This document shows positions 9,480 through 21,000 of a DNA stretch of 64,000 nt, in pieces. The stretch's first letter is position 1. The number at the start of each line of letters is the position of its first letter. A program made the position numbers and the translations under genes. Source of the stretch: Alphaproteobacteria bacterium (GTDB lineage: Bacteria > Pseudomonadota > Alphaproteobacteria > UBA9219); assembly GCA_009779745.1 (NCBI GenBank), contig WRDR01000008.1, positions 1 through 64,000 on the forward strand, in the 5' to 3' direction. Below the pieces are notes generated by a model. It saw nothing but the letters and a program-made list of their open reading frames with translations, made no database searches and was not told the DNA's origin.

Positions 9480-10668
9480 TTACAAAAAAGACTTTCCTAT
9501 CTTAAATCAAAAGATAGTATATCTTGACACTGCCGCGTCTGCGCAGAAACCGCTGGCAGTCATAGATGCCATGTCTGATTTTATTAAGCACGACTATGCT
9601 AACATTCACAGAGGCATTTACGACCTGAGCCAACGCGCCAGCGACAGGTACGAGAGTGCAAGAGAGACTGTAAAAAAATTCATAAATGCCCGCAACACAG
9701 ATGAAGTAATATTTACGCACGGAGGCACTGAATCCGCTAATCTGGTTGCGTACTCTTACGGCAGAGAGTTTCTGCGCGAAGGCGATGAGGTTGTGATAAC
9801 GGAGCTTGAGCACCACGCCAATATAGTTCCGTGGCAGGTCTTAAGAAAAGAAAAAGGCATAAAGCTGTCCGTAGTGCCTATTGATGCGGACGGCAGCATT
9901 CCAATAGAAAAATTTAAAACCGCTATATCTGATAAGACAAAGATAGTGTCATTTGCACATGTATCAAATGTTCTCGGCACGATATTGCCTGTTAAAGAAA
10001 TAACAGCATTAGCCCATGCTGTCGGTGCCGTTGCCGTAGTTGATGCGTGCCAGTCCGTGCAGCACTTGCCAATAGACGTTCAAAACACGGACGCGGATTT
10101 TCTGTTTTTCTCCGGACACAAATTATATGGTCCTACAGGCATAGGAGTTCTGTACGTCAAACGCGCACTGCTGGAAAAAATGCCTCCGTATCAGACAGGA
10201 GGCGGCATGATTTCCAGCGTCTCTTTTGACGAGACTCTGTATGCAGAGGCTCCTTTGCGTTTCGAGGCCGGCACGCCTCCTATTATTGAAGCTATCGGTC
10301 TTCAGGCTGCCATGAATTATGTAAAGAATATCGGGTTAGATAAAATAGCGGCTCATGAACACTCAATCTTAAAGTACGCCGATGAAAAATTGTCTCTTAT
10401 ACCCGGGCTTAAAATTCTTAGCAATGCCGGGAAAAAATCTGCTATAGTCTCTTTTGTCATAGAGAATATACATTCTCATGATGCCGGCACTATACTTAAC
10501 AACTACGGAGTAGCAGTGCGCGCAGGGCATCACTGCGCACAGCCTCTCATGGATAGTCTGGGTGTGTCTTCTACGGTGCGGGCTTCTTTCGGGCTGTATT
10601 CTGCAATGGAAGATGTTGACGCTCTGGCTGCTGGAATTTACGAGGCTAAAAAGATTTTTGGAAATTGA
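9472..10668 (+). CDS. sufS: Cysteine desulfurase SufS
   Basis: PLP enzyme that removes sulfur from cysteine and hands it as persulfide to SufU. The 398-residue group II desulfurase has THGGTESANLVA, ELEHHANIVPW, the PLP lysine block FSGHKLYGPTGIG and the catalytic cysteine in RAGHHCAQPLM. It lies in the suf operon, overlapping sufD and running into sufU. No sufE is present, consistent with sulfur transfer through SufU. Confidence 0.97.
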   Translation: MFDYKKDFPILNQKIVYLDTAASAQKPLAVIDAMSDFIKHDYANIHRGIYDLSQRASDRYESARETVKKFINARNTDEVIFTHGGTESANLVAYSYGREFLREGDEVVITELEHHANIVPWQVLRKEKGIKLSVVPIDADGSIPIEKFKTAISDKTKIVSFAHVSNVLGTILPVKEITALAHAVGAVAVVDACQSVQHLPIDVQNTDADFLFFSGHKLYGPTGIGVLYVKRALLEKMPPYQTGGGMISSVSFDETLYAEAPLRFEAGTPPIIEAIGLQAAMNYVKNIGLDKIAAHEHSILKYADEKLSLIPGLKILSNAGKKSAIVSFVIENIHSHDAGTILNNYGVAVRAGHHCAQPLMDSLGVSSTVRASFGLYSAMEDVDALAAGIYEAKKIFGN

Positions 10669-10670
10669 AA

Positions 10671-11126
10671 ATGGATAACGACCTCAGAGAACTATATCAG
10701 GACGTGATTTTAGATCACGGAAAGTCTCCCCGCAATTTTCATGCGATGGCTAATGCTACGAACAACGCTTTGGGGCATAATCCTTTGTGCGGCGATAAGA
10801 TTGATTTGTTCCTGTCCATAGACAAAAACAATGTTATTCAGGATATTTCTTTTCAAGGTGCGGGGTGCGCCATATCCATGGCGTCCGCTTCTATGATGAC
10901 CGAGATGCTCAAAGGAAAGACCACAGACCATGCCGTGAAGCTCTTTCACGCAGTCCATAATATGTTTACAAGTTCTGAAACGGATATTAAAGACTGCTCT
11001 GTATCCGAAGACGATATGGACAGACTGACCGCTCTGAGCGGAGTAAAAGAATTCCCTATACGAGTCAAATGCGCTACGCTTGCGTGGCATACATTGGATT
11101 CTGCTTTGAATAATAAAAAATCATGA
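10671..11126 (+). CDS. sufU: Zinc-dependent sulfurtransferase SufU (IscU-like)
   Basis: IscU-fold protein that accepts sulfur from SufS. The three conserved Cys are in NPLCGDKI, GAGCAIS and RVKCATLAW, with the zinc-ligand Asp in CGDK and the extra segment between the second and third Cys typical of SufU as against IscU. It has 151 residues from the ATG at 10671, just after the sufS stop. The pairing with SufS is the Gram-positive and some alphaproteobacterial style of the SUF pathway. Confidence 0.94.
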   Translation: MDNDLRELYQDVILDHGKSPRNFHAMANATNNALGHNPLCGDKIDLFLSIDKNNVIQDISFQGAGCAISMASASMMTEMLKGKTTDHAVKLFHAVHNMFTSSETDIKDCSVSEDDMDRLTALSGVKEFPIRVKCATLAWHTLDSALNNKKS

Positions 11127-11536
11127 CGAACAACCCAAACGAAATTCTTTCAAATATTTTGAAAAGCAATGCTGCTCCTGCTTCGGAAAAACCTTTCGGC
11201 ATAAGACCGGAAGCGTTTTCTTCGGAAATAGGGCGTGCTGTCATAGACCAAATAAAAACTGTTTATGATCCGGAAATACCGGTCAACATTTTTGATTTAG
11301 GCTTAATTTACGATATTAATCCTATTAAAAATGAGGATTCTTCGTATACTGTGGAAATAACTATGACGCTGACTACGCCTAATTGTCCTGTTGCGGATAC
11401 CATTCCGGTTATGATACAAGAGGCGGTAAAACAGACGCCTAATGTTTCTGATGTCAGGGTTTCTATAGTTTTCGATCCGCCTTGGGATATGTCTATGATG
11501 TCTGACGAGGCGCGGTTTTCTCTTAATTTATGGTGA
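11123..11536 (+). CDS. sufT: SufT / DUF59 (MIP18-like) Fe-S maturation protein
   Basis: DUF59-family protein helping Fe-S protein maturation. The 137 residues contain the family core: VYDPEIPVNIFDLGLIYDI, TLTTPNCPVADTIP with the conserved Cys, and VFDPPWDMSMMSDEAR. The start overlaps the sufU stop by 4 bases, and the stop overlaps the region where pepN begins. It is the last suf gene before pepN. Confidence 0.95.
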   Translation: MTNNPNEILSNILKSNAAPASEKPFGIRPEAFSSEIGRAVIDQIKTVYDPEIPVNIFDLGLIYDINPIKNEDSSYTVEITMTLTTPNCPVADTIPVMIQEAVKQTPNVSDVRVSIVFDPPWDMSMMSDEARFSLNLW

Positions 11537-11541
11537 TTGTT

Positions 11542-14124
11542 ATGACTGTTTATCTAAAAAATTATAAGGTTCCTCCTTTTCTCGTAGAGAAAGCTGCTCT
11601 CCATATTGATATTAAAAATCCTCTGACTACTGTTTATGCTTTACTTATCGTAAAGCGCAATCCGCTGTCTGATGAGAAAAAAGCTTCTTTGTTTTTGAAC
11701 GGAGAAAATCAGAAACTAATCTCTGTTACAATGAATGAAAAGCTGCTCAAAAAAGATAAAGACTATACGGTCGGCAAAGAAGGCATTACTATTAAAAAGA
11801 TGCCTGATGCTTGCCTTCTCGAGATTGTAAGCAGCCACAATCCTTATAAAAATACCGCTCTGTCCGGTCTTTACTCCTCCGGTTCTATGTTGTCTACTCA
11901 GTGCGAGGCAGAAGGCTTCCGCCGCATAACTTATTATCCGGATCGCCCTGATGTTCTTGCTGTGTTCACTACTTTTATTTACGCAGACAAAAAGAAGTTT
12001 CCGATGCTTTTATCTAACGGCAATCTTATAGCCTGCGGCGATGATGTGAAGTCAAAAAGACACATGGCTATCTGGCATGACCCGCACCCAAAGCCGACCT
12101 ATCTTTTTGCTATGGTGGCTGGGGACTTGGCTAAACGCATTGATACTTTCACTACTAAGTCCGGAAAAAATGTTCTTATAGAAATCTATGTGGAAAAAGG
12201 CAAAACCAACGATACGGCTTTTGCCTTAGACGCTATAAAGAAATCCATGAAGTGGGACGAGGATAGATTCGGGCTTGAATATGATTTGGAACGATTCATG
12301 ATGGTAGCTACTCCGTTTTTCAACATGGGAGCTATGGAGAACAAAGGGCTGAATATTTTCAATGACGCCTGTGTTCTGGGGAAGACTTCTTCCGCAACGG
12401 ACGCCGGCATCTCTTTTATCGAGCGCATTGTGTGCCACGAATACTTTCACAACTGGACCGGGAACAGAATCACTTGCCGCGACTGGTTTCAGCTTAGTCT
12501 GAAAGAAGGTCTGACTGTGTTCAGAGAGCAGGAATACATGGGCGCAATGCACTCCGAGGCTGTAGAAAGGCTTGAGAATGTGAGAGATTTGAGACGCAGA
12601 CAGTTTGCAGAAGATGCAGGCGCAATGTCGCACCCTGTACGCCCTGACAAGTACGAGGCTATAGATAATTTTTATACTGTTACAGTGTATGACAAGGGTT
12701 CCGAGGTAGTACGAATGATTCAGACTCTTGTCGGAGTCAAAGGTTTCAACAAGGGATTGTCTCTTTATGTGAAGCGTCATGACGGGCAGGCTGCGTCTTG
12801 CGAACAGTTCGTTCAAGCTATGGCAGATGCGAACAAGATAGATTTATCTCAGTTCATGCTTTGGTACAGTCAGTCCGGAACTCCCCGCCTGTATGTGAAA
12901 AGCGAGTATGACAAGAAAACTCTTACGCTTCATGTAAGACAAGAATCTAAGAAGCCTATGCTGATTCCTTTTGCAGTAGGTCTTTTGGATTCCAGCGGAA
13001 AAGATATTATCGGAACTAAAGTTCTTAACATTAAAGAAAAAAATCAGTCTTTTGTGTTTAAGAATATAAAAGAAAAGCCTGTGCTGTCGCTGCTGCGGAA
13101 TTTCTCTGCGCCTGTTATCTGCAATTATGACTATACGGACGATGAGCTGTTATTCTTGCTGGCGCACGATACCGATGCTTTCTCTAGGTGGGAGGCTGGC
13201 TTTAAGCTGTCCATGCGTTTTCTTACGGGCATGATTCTTAAAGAGGATACTCCGGATATAAACAAGTTCATCAATGCGCTTAAAAAGATACTGAAAGATA
13301 AAACTCTGGACGCTGCTTTTAAATCTTTTGTGCTTGCCATGCCTTCCGAATCTGAAATCGGACTCGAGCTTGCTAAACGTAATGTCCTCATAGACCCGGA
13401 AATCATTTACAAAAAGCGCAGAGCTTTTGTTTCAGAGATTGCTCTGGGATTGAAAGAGCTTTGCACTAAAGAATATCGGAAACTGAAATCGTCAATAAAG
13501 GACACTGACACCGGCGGTCTTGCTATGGGAAGAAGAGAGCTGAAAAATCTTTGTCTTTCTTATATGGCTTTGGCTGGCTGCGATTTTAAAACAGTTCTTG
13601 CACAGGCTATGCGTTCTAAAAACATGACCGATACTATAGCTGGCTTGGCTATTTTAGCAGATATGGGCGCAAAAGAAGATAAATGGAAAAACGCCAAGAA
13701 AAAAGCTTTTGCGGCGTTTGAAAAGAAGTGGAAAAAGCACCCTGTTGTTATGGATAAGTGGCTTGCACTACAGGCTGGAGTAAAACATAAGTCTGCTTTG
13801 AAGAATGTTAAAACTCTTTTGAAGCACCCGTCTTTCACTTTGAAAAATCCTAACAGAGTCTCCGCTCTTATCGGCTCTTTTGCAAACAACATGCTTGCTT
13901 TCCATGACAAAAGCGGTGCGGGGTATGAGTTCTTGAAAAACATGATTACGGTTTTAGACCATATGAATCCTCACATGGCAGCTTCTCTTGCCAAACAGTT
14001 TACCAGATTAAACGATTATACAAAAGACAGACAGCTTCTTATGATTAGCACTGTGAAAAAACTTGCTTCTTTGAAAAAGCTCTCGCCTAATACTAGGGAA
14101 GTTTTAGGGAAATGTAGAATGTAA
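11542..14124 (+). CDS. pepN: Aminopeptidase N (M1 family)
   Basis: Zinc aminopeptidase that trims N-terminal residues from peptides. It has the substrate-binding GAMENKGLNIF block and the zinc motif HEYFHNWTGNR, followed about 19 residues later by the glutamate ligand in LKEGLTVFREQE. At about 860 residues it is full length, with the large helical C-terminal domain. The ATG at 11542 is preferred to 11530 because GGTGA lies just before it. Its stop codon is inside a period-7 array shared with lpxI. Co-transcription with suf is likely. Confidence 0.96.
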   Translation: MTVYLKNYKVPPFLVEKAALHIDIKNPLTTVYALLIVKRNPLSDEKKASLFLNGENQKLISVTMNEKLLKKDKDYTVGKEGITIKKMPDACLLEIVSSHNPYKNTALSGLYSSGSMLSTQCEAEGFRRITYYPDRPDVLAVFTTFIYADKKKFPMLLSNGNLIACGDDVKSKRHMAIWHDPHPKPTYLFAMVAGDLAKRIDTFTTKSGKNVLIEIYVEKGKTNDTAFALDAIKKSMKWDEDRFGLEYDLERFMMVATPFFNMGAMENKGLNIFNDACVLGKTSSATDAGISFIERIVCHEYFHNWTGNRITCRDWFQLSLKEGLTVFREQEYMGAMHSEAVERLENVRDLRRRQFAEDAGAMSHPVRPDKYEAIDNFYTVTVYDKGSEVVRMIQTLVGVKGFNKGLSLYVKRHDGQAASCEQFVQAMADANKIDLSQFMLWYSQSGTPRLYVKSEYDKKTLTLHVRQESKKPMLIPFAVGLLDSSGKDIIGTKVLNIKEKNQSFVFKNIKEKPVLSLLRNFSAPVICNYDYTDDELLFLLAHDTDAFSRWEAGFKLSMRFLTGMILKEDTPDINKFINALKKILKDKTLDAAFKSFVLAMPSESEIGLELAKRNVLIDPEIIYKKRRAFVSEIALGLKELCTKEYRKLKSSIKDTDTGGLAMGRRELKNLCLSYMALAGCDFKTVLAQAMRSKNMTDTIAGLAILADMGAKEDKWKNAKKKAFAAFEKKWKKHPVVMDKWLALQAGVKHKSALKNVKTLLKHPSFTLKNPNRVSALIGSFANNMLAFHDKSGAGYEFLKNMITVLDHMNPHMAASLAKQFTRLNDYTKDRQLLMISTVKKLASLKKLSPNTREVLGKCRM

Positions 14125-14180
14125 AATGAGGAATTAAAAATGAACTCCACACTCCACACTCCACACTCCAAACTATGTAT
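14111..14180. repeat. Period-7 array spanning the pepN stop and the lpxI start
   Basis: Ten 7-mers in one register: AATGTAG, AATGTAA, AATGAGG, AATTAAA, AATGAAC, TCCACAC three times, TCCAAAC and TATGTAT. The pepN stop (14122-14124), the lpxI ATG (14140-14142) and the first dozen lpxI codons all lie within it. The array therefore supplies coding sequence as well as spacer. Confidence 0.9.
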
Positions 14181-14994
14181 AATAGCAGGCGGGGGGGGGA
14201 TACCTAAACTTGTGGTAGATGCTTGTGTAGCGCAAGGGCGTTCGTTTTTTATCGTTGCGCTTGAAGGTCATGCCGATAAAGAACTCGTTGCCGGATGTCC
14301 TCATGACTGGGTGCGGCTGGGAGGAGCAGCCAAGCTGGCGGATATACTCAACAGAGAAAAATTCCAAGAGCTGGTCATGATAGGTTCCGTACACAAGCCT
14401 TCTTTTGCAGCTCTTAAACCTGACTGGGCAACAGTGAAGTATCTGGCGAGAATCGGCAAAGCATGGACAGGCGAAGATTCTTTATTAAGAGCTATTGCCT
14501 CTATTATAGAAGAGGATTTTAAGATAAAGGTTATCGGCGTTCAGGATATTCTGGGCGGTCTTGTTTTGAAAAAAGGGTGTATTACAAAGCAGTCTCCTGA
14601 TGAGGCTTCTGTGAAAGACATAGATTTAGGCATAGCTGTTGCGAAAAACATCGGCAGAGCGGATATTGGACAATCCGTAGTTATTCAAGACGGCATAGTG
14701 CTTTGTGTCGAAGCATTTGAGGGCACTGATGAAGTGATTCGCAGAGCCGGAGAGCTGAAACAAAAGCGCAATCTTGATCCTGATAACAAACCCAGAGGAG
14801 TGCTGGTTAAAACAGCCAAGCCTCAGCAGGACTCCAGATTGGATTTACCGACAATCGGGATTAACACGGTTAATAATGTGATAGAAGCAGGACTATCAGG
14901 CATAGCAATACAAGCCGGCAAAAGCCTTATCATTGATATAGACTCTGTAAGAAAACTGGCCGATGAGGCCGGTATTTTCATCGTTGGAGTATAG
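14140..14994 (+). CDS. lpxI: UDP-2,3-diacylglucosamine pyrophosphatase LpxI
   Basis: Hydrolyses UDP-2,3-diacylglucosamine to lipid X in lipid A synthesis; alphaproteobacteria often use LpxI instead of LpxH. The 284 residues match the family, with IIAGGGGIPKLV at the start, VMIGSVHKPSF, ITKQSPDEASVKDIDLGI and KQRNLDPDNKPRGVLVK-like stretches. The first ten residues (MNSTLHTPHS) are translated from CCACACT-type 7-mers, and the Gly-rich loop is encoded by a run of nine G (14191-14199), a possible slippage site. It follows pepN in the same orientation and converges on the giant coiled-coil gene. Confidence 0.94.
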   Translation: MNSTLHTPHSKLCIIAGGGGIPKLVVDACVAQGRSFFIVALEGHADKELVAGCPHDWVRLGGAAKLADILNREKFQELVMIGSVHKPSFAALKPDWATVKYLARIGKAWTGEDSLLRAIASIIEEDFKIKVIGVQDILGGLVLKKGCITKQSPDEASVKDIDLGIAVAKNIGRADIGQSVVIQDGIVLCVEAFEGTDEVIRRAGELKQKRNLDPDNKPRGVLVKTAKPQQDSRLDLPTIGINTVNNVIEAGLSGIAIQAGKSLIIDIDSVRKLADEAGIFIVGV

Positions 14995-15081
14995 GAATTT
15001 GAAATGAGGAATTAGGAAATGTATAATTCACAATGTAAAGCGAATTAATTGTGCATTTTTTAATTCCTAATTCCTCATTAA
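14994..15081. terminator. Facing period-7 arrays forming a convergent-gene hairpin
   Basis: Units GGAATTT, GAAATGA, GGAATTA and GGAAATG follow the lpxI stop, and TAATTCC, TAATTCC and TCATTAA precede the stop of the opposing gene. Thirteen bases (15006-15018) are perfectly complementary to 15064-15076, and a smaller CACAAT/ATTGTG hairpin followed by a T-run sits inside. A shared terminator is likely. Confidence 0.65.
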
Positions 15082-18000
15082 TTCTTTAACCCGGAGCCGG
15101 CTTGCTGCTGCAGATTCCTGTCTATGACAATAGATGCGCCGTCGCCAGTGGCCTCAAGGCTGGACATAATGCCTCCTAAAGAATTCATCAGCTCTTCGCC
15201 CTGCACCTTCAATGCCATACGGATATGATCGGAACGCTTTTGTATATCGTCAAAGTTCTTTGCCATATCAACTACCTGATCGCGCGCAGAAGACACTCCT
15301 CTTGACAGCCTGTCAGTCTGCTTGCTGCAAATCTCCCCTACTCCCTGAAGAGCATCTACAGCACTCTGAGAGCTGGTAGTGAGTTTAATCATCTGATCCT
15401 GAACCACAATCACTACCTCGTTGAGACGGTCAATAGCAGCCTGAGCAGCCTCGCCGGATATGGACTTCGTAGCTTCCAGCTTCTCGGCAACCACACTCAG
15501 ATGCGAGAGCATCTGCTGAAGTCTTTCAATCACTCCGCTTTCATGAGACACAACCTGCCTGCTGGAATTGGATATGGAATCTACCATAAGCTCAAATCTC
15601 TTTCCAAAGCCTTCCAGAACATTCACAACTTCCAGCACTTCCTTGCTCATCTTATTGGCTCCGGAAGTCATCTGGGCAGTCGTAGAAGACTCTACAACAC
15701 CGAACCGCTGGCTTGCCTTTTCAATGCCGCTTACCGCCTCGGTTGCAGAAGTCCTTATGTTTGTGCTTGCAGACTCCATCTGCTTAACCGCAGTAGCCAA
15801 GAATGTATTGACCTCATCAATCTGAGTTTTCATTCTGGCACTAATAGCACTGGACTGTTCATACAATGCGCTCTCCGTCTCCTTCAAACGGGTCTGAGCC
15901 ATGATGCCGACCTCGCCGATAGAAGCCATTTGCTGAATTATGCTGTCGCCGATCTTAGCGATAGAATCTCCCGTGACATTCGCCTTCTTATCCAAAACAT
16001 CCAAATCACTGGACAGTTTTTCAGCCATGGAAGATGCCTCGCTCCTGAGATCAAACAGCCTCTTGCTTGCCTCGCAAAGAACAGTGACTCCGGAACTGGT
16101 CTTTTCAACCAGATCTTTCTGTTCACCGGAAAGCAGCGCAGCGTTCTGACGCATAGAAGCAACCTGCTCGACGAGAATCTGATTGAAGCCGTCCAAGGTC
16201 TTGGTTGCTTCCGCAGTAACGTTCGTAACGTTCTTAGCTCCGGAAGACATATCACTTGTTATCTTTTCGCTGGAAGCAGAGAACTTATCAGCAGTCTCCG
16301 CCACCGCAGAAGACACCGCAGCAGACTGCTGTTTCAAAGAGTCTTGAGCGGCTGAAATCTTGGACACTGCGCCGTCAATCACAGCCGGTATCTGAGCAAT
16401 ATCAGTACTGACGCTGGATACTATATTCGACAAAGACTGTTCGGAAGCAGTAACCTTAGAGCGCAGAACTTCCGTCTCGTTAGCCAGCTTCTCTGTGACA
16501 GAAGAGAGCTTGTCAACAACAGAGCTGGATACAGAGTTAAGATTGTCTACGTGCTGCTGCATGGAAGAGTTGACTCCTCCTATGCGCGCCTCCGCATTCA
16601 TAGCGGCAGTACCGCCGGCACTGTCAACGCTCTCTATGACAGTCTTCAGAGAAGAGAGCTTGTCAACAGCTTCCTGCGTAATAGCAGTGAACTTATTAAC
16701 CCTGTCTTCCACTCTGTCATTAACATTCATGACGGCTTCTACCTGAGACGAAACCTTGTCTCCCAAATTAGATATGCTGCTGTTTACTCCCATAACGGCA
16801 TTGTTCATAGCCTGAGTCTGAACCGTGATAGTAGAGGCTCCCTCTACCGCTACCATTGCTATCTTGTCCGTGGTCTCGTTAAGAACTCTGGACACCTCTA
16901 AGCTGTGATCCTTGACGCTGGATTGGGCTACAGAAAGCCTTGCCGAAATCTCCGCTATCATATTATTGACAGCCGCCGCCTCATCGCGGATTCCGGAATT
17001 AATATTCTGAGTCTTATAGTGAAGCTGTTCCGCTACCTGAGACATTCCCTGAATCTGCTGTTCCGTGATTACGCTCTGAGTCTTGATAACTTCAGCTTCG
17101 CGGACAAATCCTTCCGCAGCACTCTGAACAGAAGACAGCGTTACGGATGCCTGAGCAGACATATCTGCCAAAGCCGTAGTAACTCCCTTCACTCCGTAAT
17201 TCAGTTTGTCAGTCGTAGTGGAGATAGTCGTCACTCCTTCTTCCTGCAACCTAGCAAACTTGTTGATTATGCCTTCTATTTCCTGCTGCTGTGAATTCAG
17301 CGCACTGGTAAGAGCCTGCTGGCGTACATTCATCTTCTCCATAGACTCGGCAACTCCGCTGACCTTAGCATCAAACAGATTCTGTAAGGTTGCAAACATA
17401 TCGGAAGAGCTGTCTCTCAGCATCTTCATCTCTGTGTTACCTTCGGAAAGCCTTAGAAGCAGCGATTCTATGCTTTCCTTAGCTCTGCTGCTTTCGTCTC
17501 TCATTCCATCATGCAGTCTGCAAGCCTGTTCGTGGAGCGAGGTCGTTACTTCAAGTATAGCCCTTGCCTTTTCTTCCGCCGCAACCGCACTCTGCATCAA
17601 GAAAGAAGACTGTTCGGAGAAACCTATGCTTGCAGCCTTCACACTGCCCACAGCATTTTTAGAACGTCCCTCTACTGCTTCGAGACTGCCCACTACATCA
17701 TTCAAACTTCCGGAAACAGAGTCTATTGCCTTCTGCGCCATTTCAGATGCCTTGAGATACGCCTCTTGAATCCTCTCGAACAAATTCAGCATCTTTGTGC
17801 GCTGCTGTTCGCTGGATTCTGCCAGAAGCTTCTGCTGTTCTACAATCTGTTCACCGACAACAAACAGAGAGGCGGACTGCCTCGCAACATCAGCTCCCAG
17901 ATCCAGCAATGACGCATTAGCCTTATGCGACATATCGGAAAGACTGTCTACGGCACTGCCCAGACTGCTTGCGGCTGCCGAAGATGTTTCCGCAAACTTC

Positions 18001-21000
18001 ACAGAGAATCCGTCTACCCTGTCAGACGCAGCATCAATAACAGACTTTATATCTCCTCCGGCCATGCCCAGTCTTGTGCTGGACTCCGAAAGCCTGGACA
18101 TAAGCTCGGAACTCTTATTCTCAATATCGGTGCAAATCTTAGACGTTCTGTCTACCAACGCTTCAGTCGTAGACATAAGGTCTTTAAGCACGGACGCCAT
18201 CTTGTCTCCGCTGTCGGACAAATCGCCTGAACGCCGTCCCATCAAATCAGAGGCGGAAGCTACGCTGGACACTACGCTCTCACCCGCATAAGACACGGCG
18301 TCCGCAGAATCCTTCAGCACGTTTGTTATATTCTCTACATTAGATATGACTTCGGAAGACTGAGACACTATGCTCTCGCGCACATTCTGCATTTCGCCTT
18401 TAAGCGATGACAGCCCTTCCATAGCATCGCGGCTGCTTCTAACCAGATCCTTAGAGTGTATGGAAATGCCCTCAACACTGGCACCTATCTGCGCCACTTC
18501 CTGCGAGAACATCGCTCTCATTCCTTCGAGCGTCTGACGCATCTTTGTATCGGAGGCTCCTATCTTCTGAACAGCTCCCTCGCATGTATTCACGGTCTCG
18601 TTGATTCTCGAGTCAAACACGGTTACCTTCTGAGATATAACATCATTAATAGCCGCAAACTTTCTCTCCGCAGTGCTTATATGTTCCGCAACCTGCTTAG
18701 AGCTTCCTTCCAGCAATTTCTCTATGTTCAGAGTCTCTTCTTTAAGTACGGATACCACGCTCTTCACGTTCTCGCTGGAAGTCCTTGCCTTCTCCATCAT
18801 CTGCTGTGATTGACTTCCGATAGATCCTACTGCCGCGCTTAGCAAATCAATAACCTTCGCCGCATTGCCGCCGAGTCCCTCACTCTCAACCTTGAGAGTC
18901 TGAGCCATGCTGTTGAACTGCCCGGCTATGTTTCTTACTGCCTCTTCCTGTTTGGACTGAATCTCTGCAAACCTCTGTCCCAGCTTCTCCAGATATTCGG
19001 TAGATACTGCCGAATCCTTAGACATCTCCTGACTTATAGAACTTACTTTCTTATAGAATTCTTCCAGACTGCCGGACTGTTTTTCCATACCCTCGCTAAA
19101 CCCGCTGATGACTTTGAGTCCCTGAGTAGAACTGGCTTCTATCTTCTCTATAGCCTTTTGTACAGGTACTACAGCCTGAGTTGCAAAGGTCTGGAGTTTC
19201 TGATTGGTCGCATTAACTTGGCTCTGAGTCTGAGTCAGTATATCCATAAGCCCGACAGTCTGTTCTCTCAGGCTCTTGCCTGCAGAATCCATATTGGACT
19301 GTAATTTTTGTACTGCTTCTTTCAGTATTGCCTCGCTGGCTCTTGCCTTGCCAACCAGCTCGCTCTCATGCCTGCCGAAAGTATCCGTAGCGGCTCCGAT
19401 AGCCTTTGTGCTTACGTGCGTAGCTTCTACGAGCTTAGTCATCATCTTTTCGCTTTGGACAATTGCAGAAGTCATTTCAGCAACCATATCGTGCCCAACC
19501 TGTTTCGCCACATCCTTTACGGACAATACCTTATCCAGTATCTTCTGTATGTTCGCAAGTCCTTCTACAACGCGTACCTGAGCTTCTTCGCCCGCCTTAG
19601 CGGAAACTTTGCTCAATCTCTCATACTCCGCCATGTGCGAAGACAAACCTTCCGTGAGATTCTTTATCCTGTCGCCGCTCTCGTTATTAATCTGCTGCAT
19701 TCTGGCAGTCACAGTATCATACCTGCCGGTTGCTTCTTCCAAATGACCTATAAGAGATTTTGTATTGTTTGCAGTCTCATCATTGATAACGGAAAATCTC
19801 AGAACAGCATCCTTCATCTTGCCGTGCAGGTCTTCTATGGATCTTTCCCAAGCTCCGAAGAATCCTGTAGATACCGAATCCACCCTGCTCTTGAAAGTGT
19901 CTATGATTGACTTCTTATCTTCAAACCTAGTATCGAATCCGTCTACTACGCCGGCAAACTTTTCTACTAAATCGGAGACTCCGGCAACTCTGAAAGACAA
20001 TGCCTGATCCAAGTGCTGGACTTGCTCACAAGTAGACTTCTCAACAGAAGACAGCTTGTCAACAACATCTCTTAATAACGATTCGGACTCCACTATGCGG
20101 GACGGCAAGCCCGTACTCAAATCATCTAATGACCTTGTCTGCGCATCAATAGCGTTAGCAATCCTGTCCGCTTCTTCTCTTGCATTAGAGGCTTTCTCTA
20201 AGAAGCGCGCAACATTCATATCTATCCTCTCGGACAGCCCGCCGAGAGTATCTGCTGCGCACGCTGCCGCGTTGGACAAACTGGACTCCTGCAGCTTGTA
20301 CATATCCACCAGTCTCTCGTTGTCAGTCTGAACTCTGTCAAAAGTGTCGGCTATTTTTGCAGATGCTCTTTCCACGCCGTCCAGCATCTTGGAAACCTGT
20401 TCGCCGACAATAGCAACTCTGTCCGCAACGTTCTCGCTGTTTTGCGTCAGCCTTCCGTCTATGACGCGCAGCATAGAAAATTTGTCGTCCATCATTTTTT
20501 CTATCTGATACATGCTGCGGTGTACTACTTCCTGTATTTCTTGCAGCTGCTGCGAGCCCATGTCTTCGAACTTGCCGAATTCTTCTCTGTACTCTTGGAT
20601 TCTTCTGATGATGCTTTCGAACTCATCACGGCTCATAGTCTGGGCGTTCTTCAAAAGAGCTATCTGTTCTCTGACGGCTTCATTAAACCTGTTGATTCTG
20701 GCATGAGCAGCTCCGGACTCTCCGGTAATCATAGTTAGCTGTCTTTTCAGAGGATCGGTTATAGCCTGTATATCGCTTGCTCTCTGCATGTAGGCGGCAA
20801 CCATCCAAATCAAAGCCAGCGGAGACACTATGGTAGAAATTCCAATAGCCCATGATGCCAGAGGCACTCCAGCAAAAGAGCTGACATCGCCGGACTGAGT
20901 GATTATACCGATAACGGAAACAGCCCAGCCGATAGAAACTCCCAAGCCTACCCAGAAAGCTCTGGAAGAAGGGCTTTTTTTGCTGTACCCGACCGGGCGT

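Noticed and set aside
15501-19910. Several long open frames on the plus strand opposite the giant coiled-coil gene
   Set aside because: They mirror the biased codons of the minus-strand gene, lack ribosome sites and known motifs, and the minus-strand protein has a coherent architecture.
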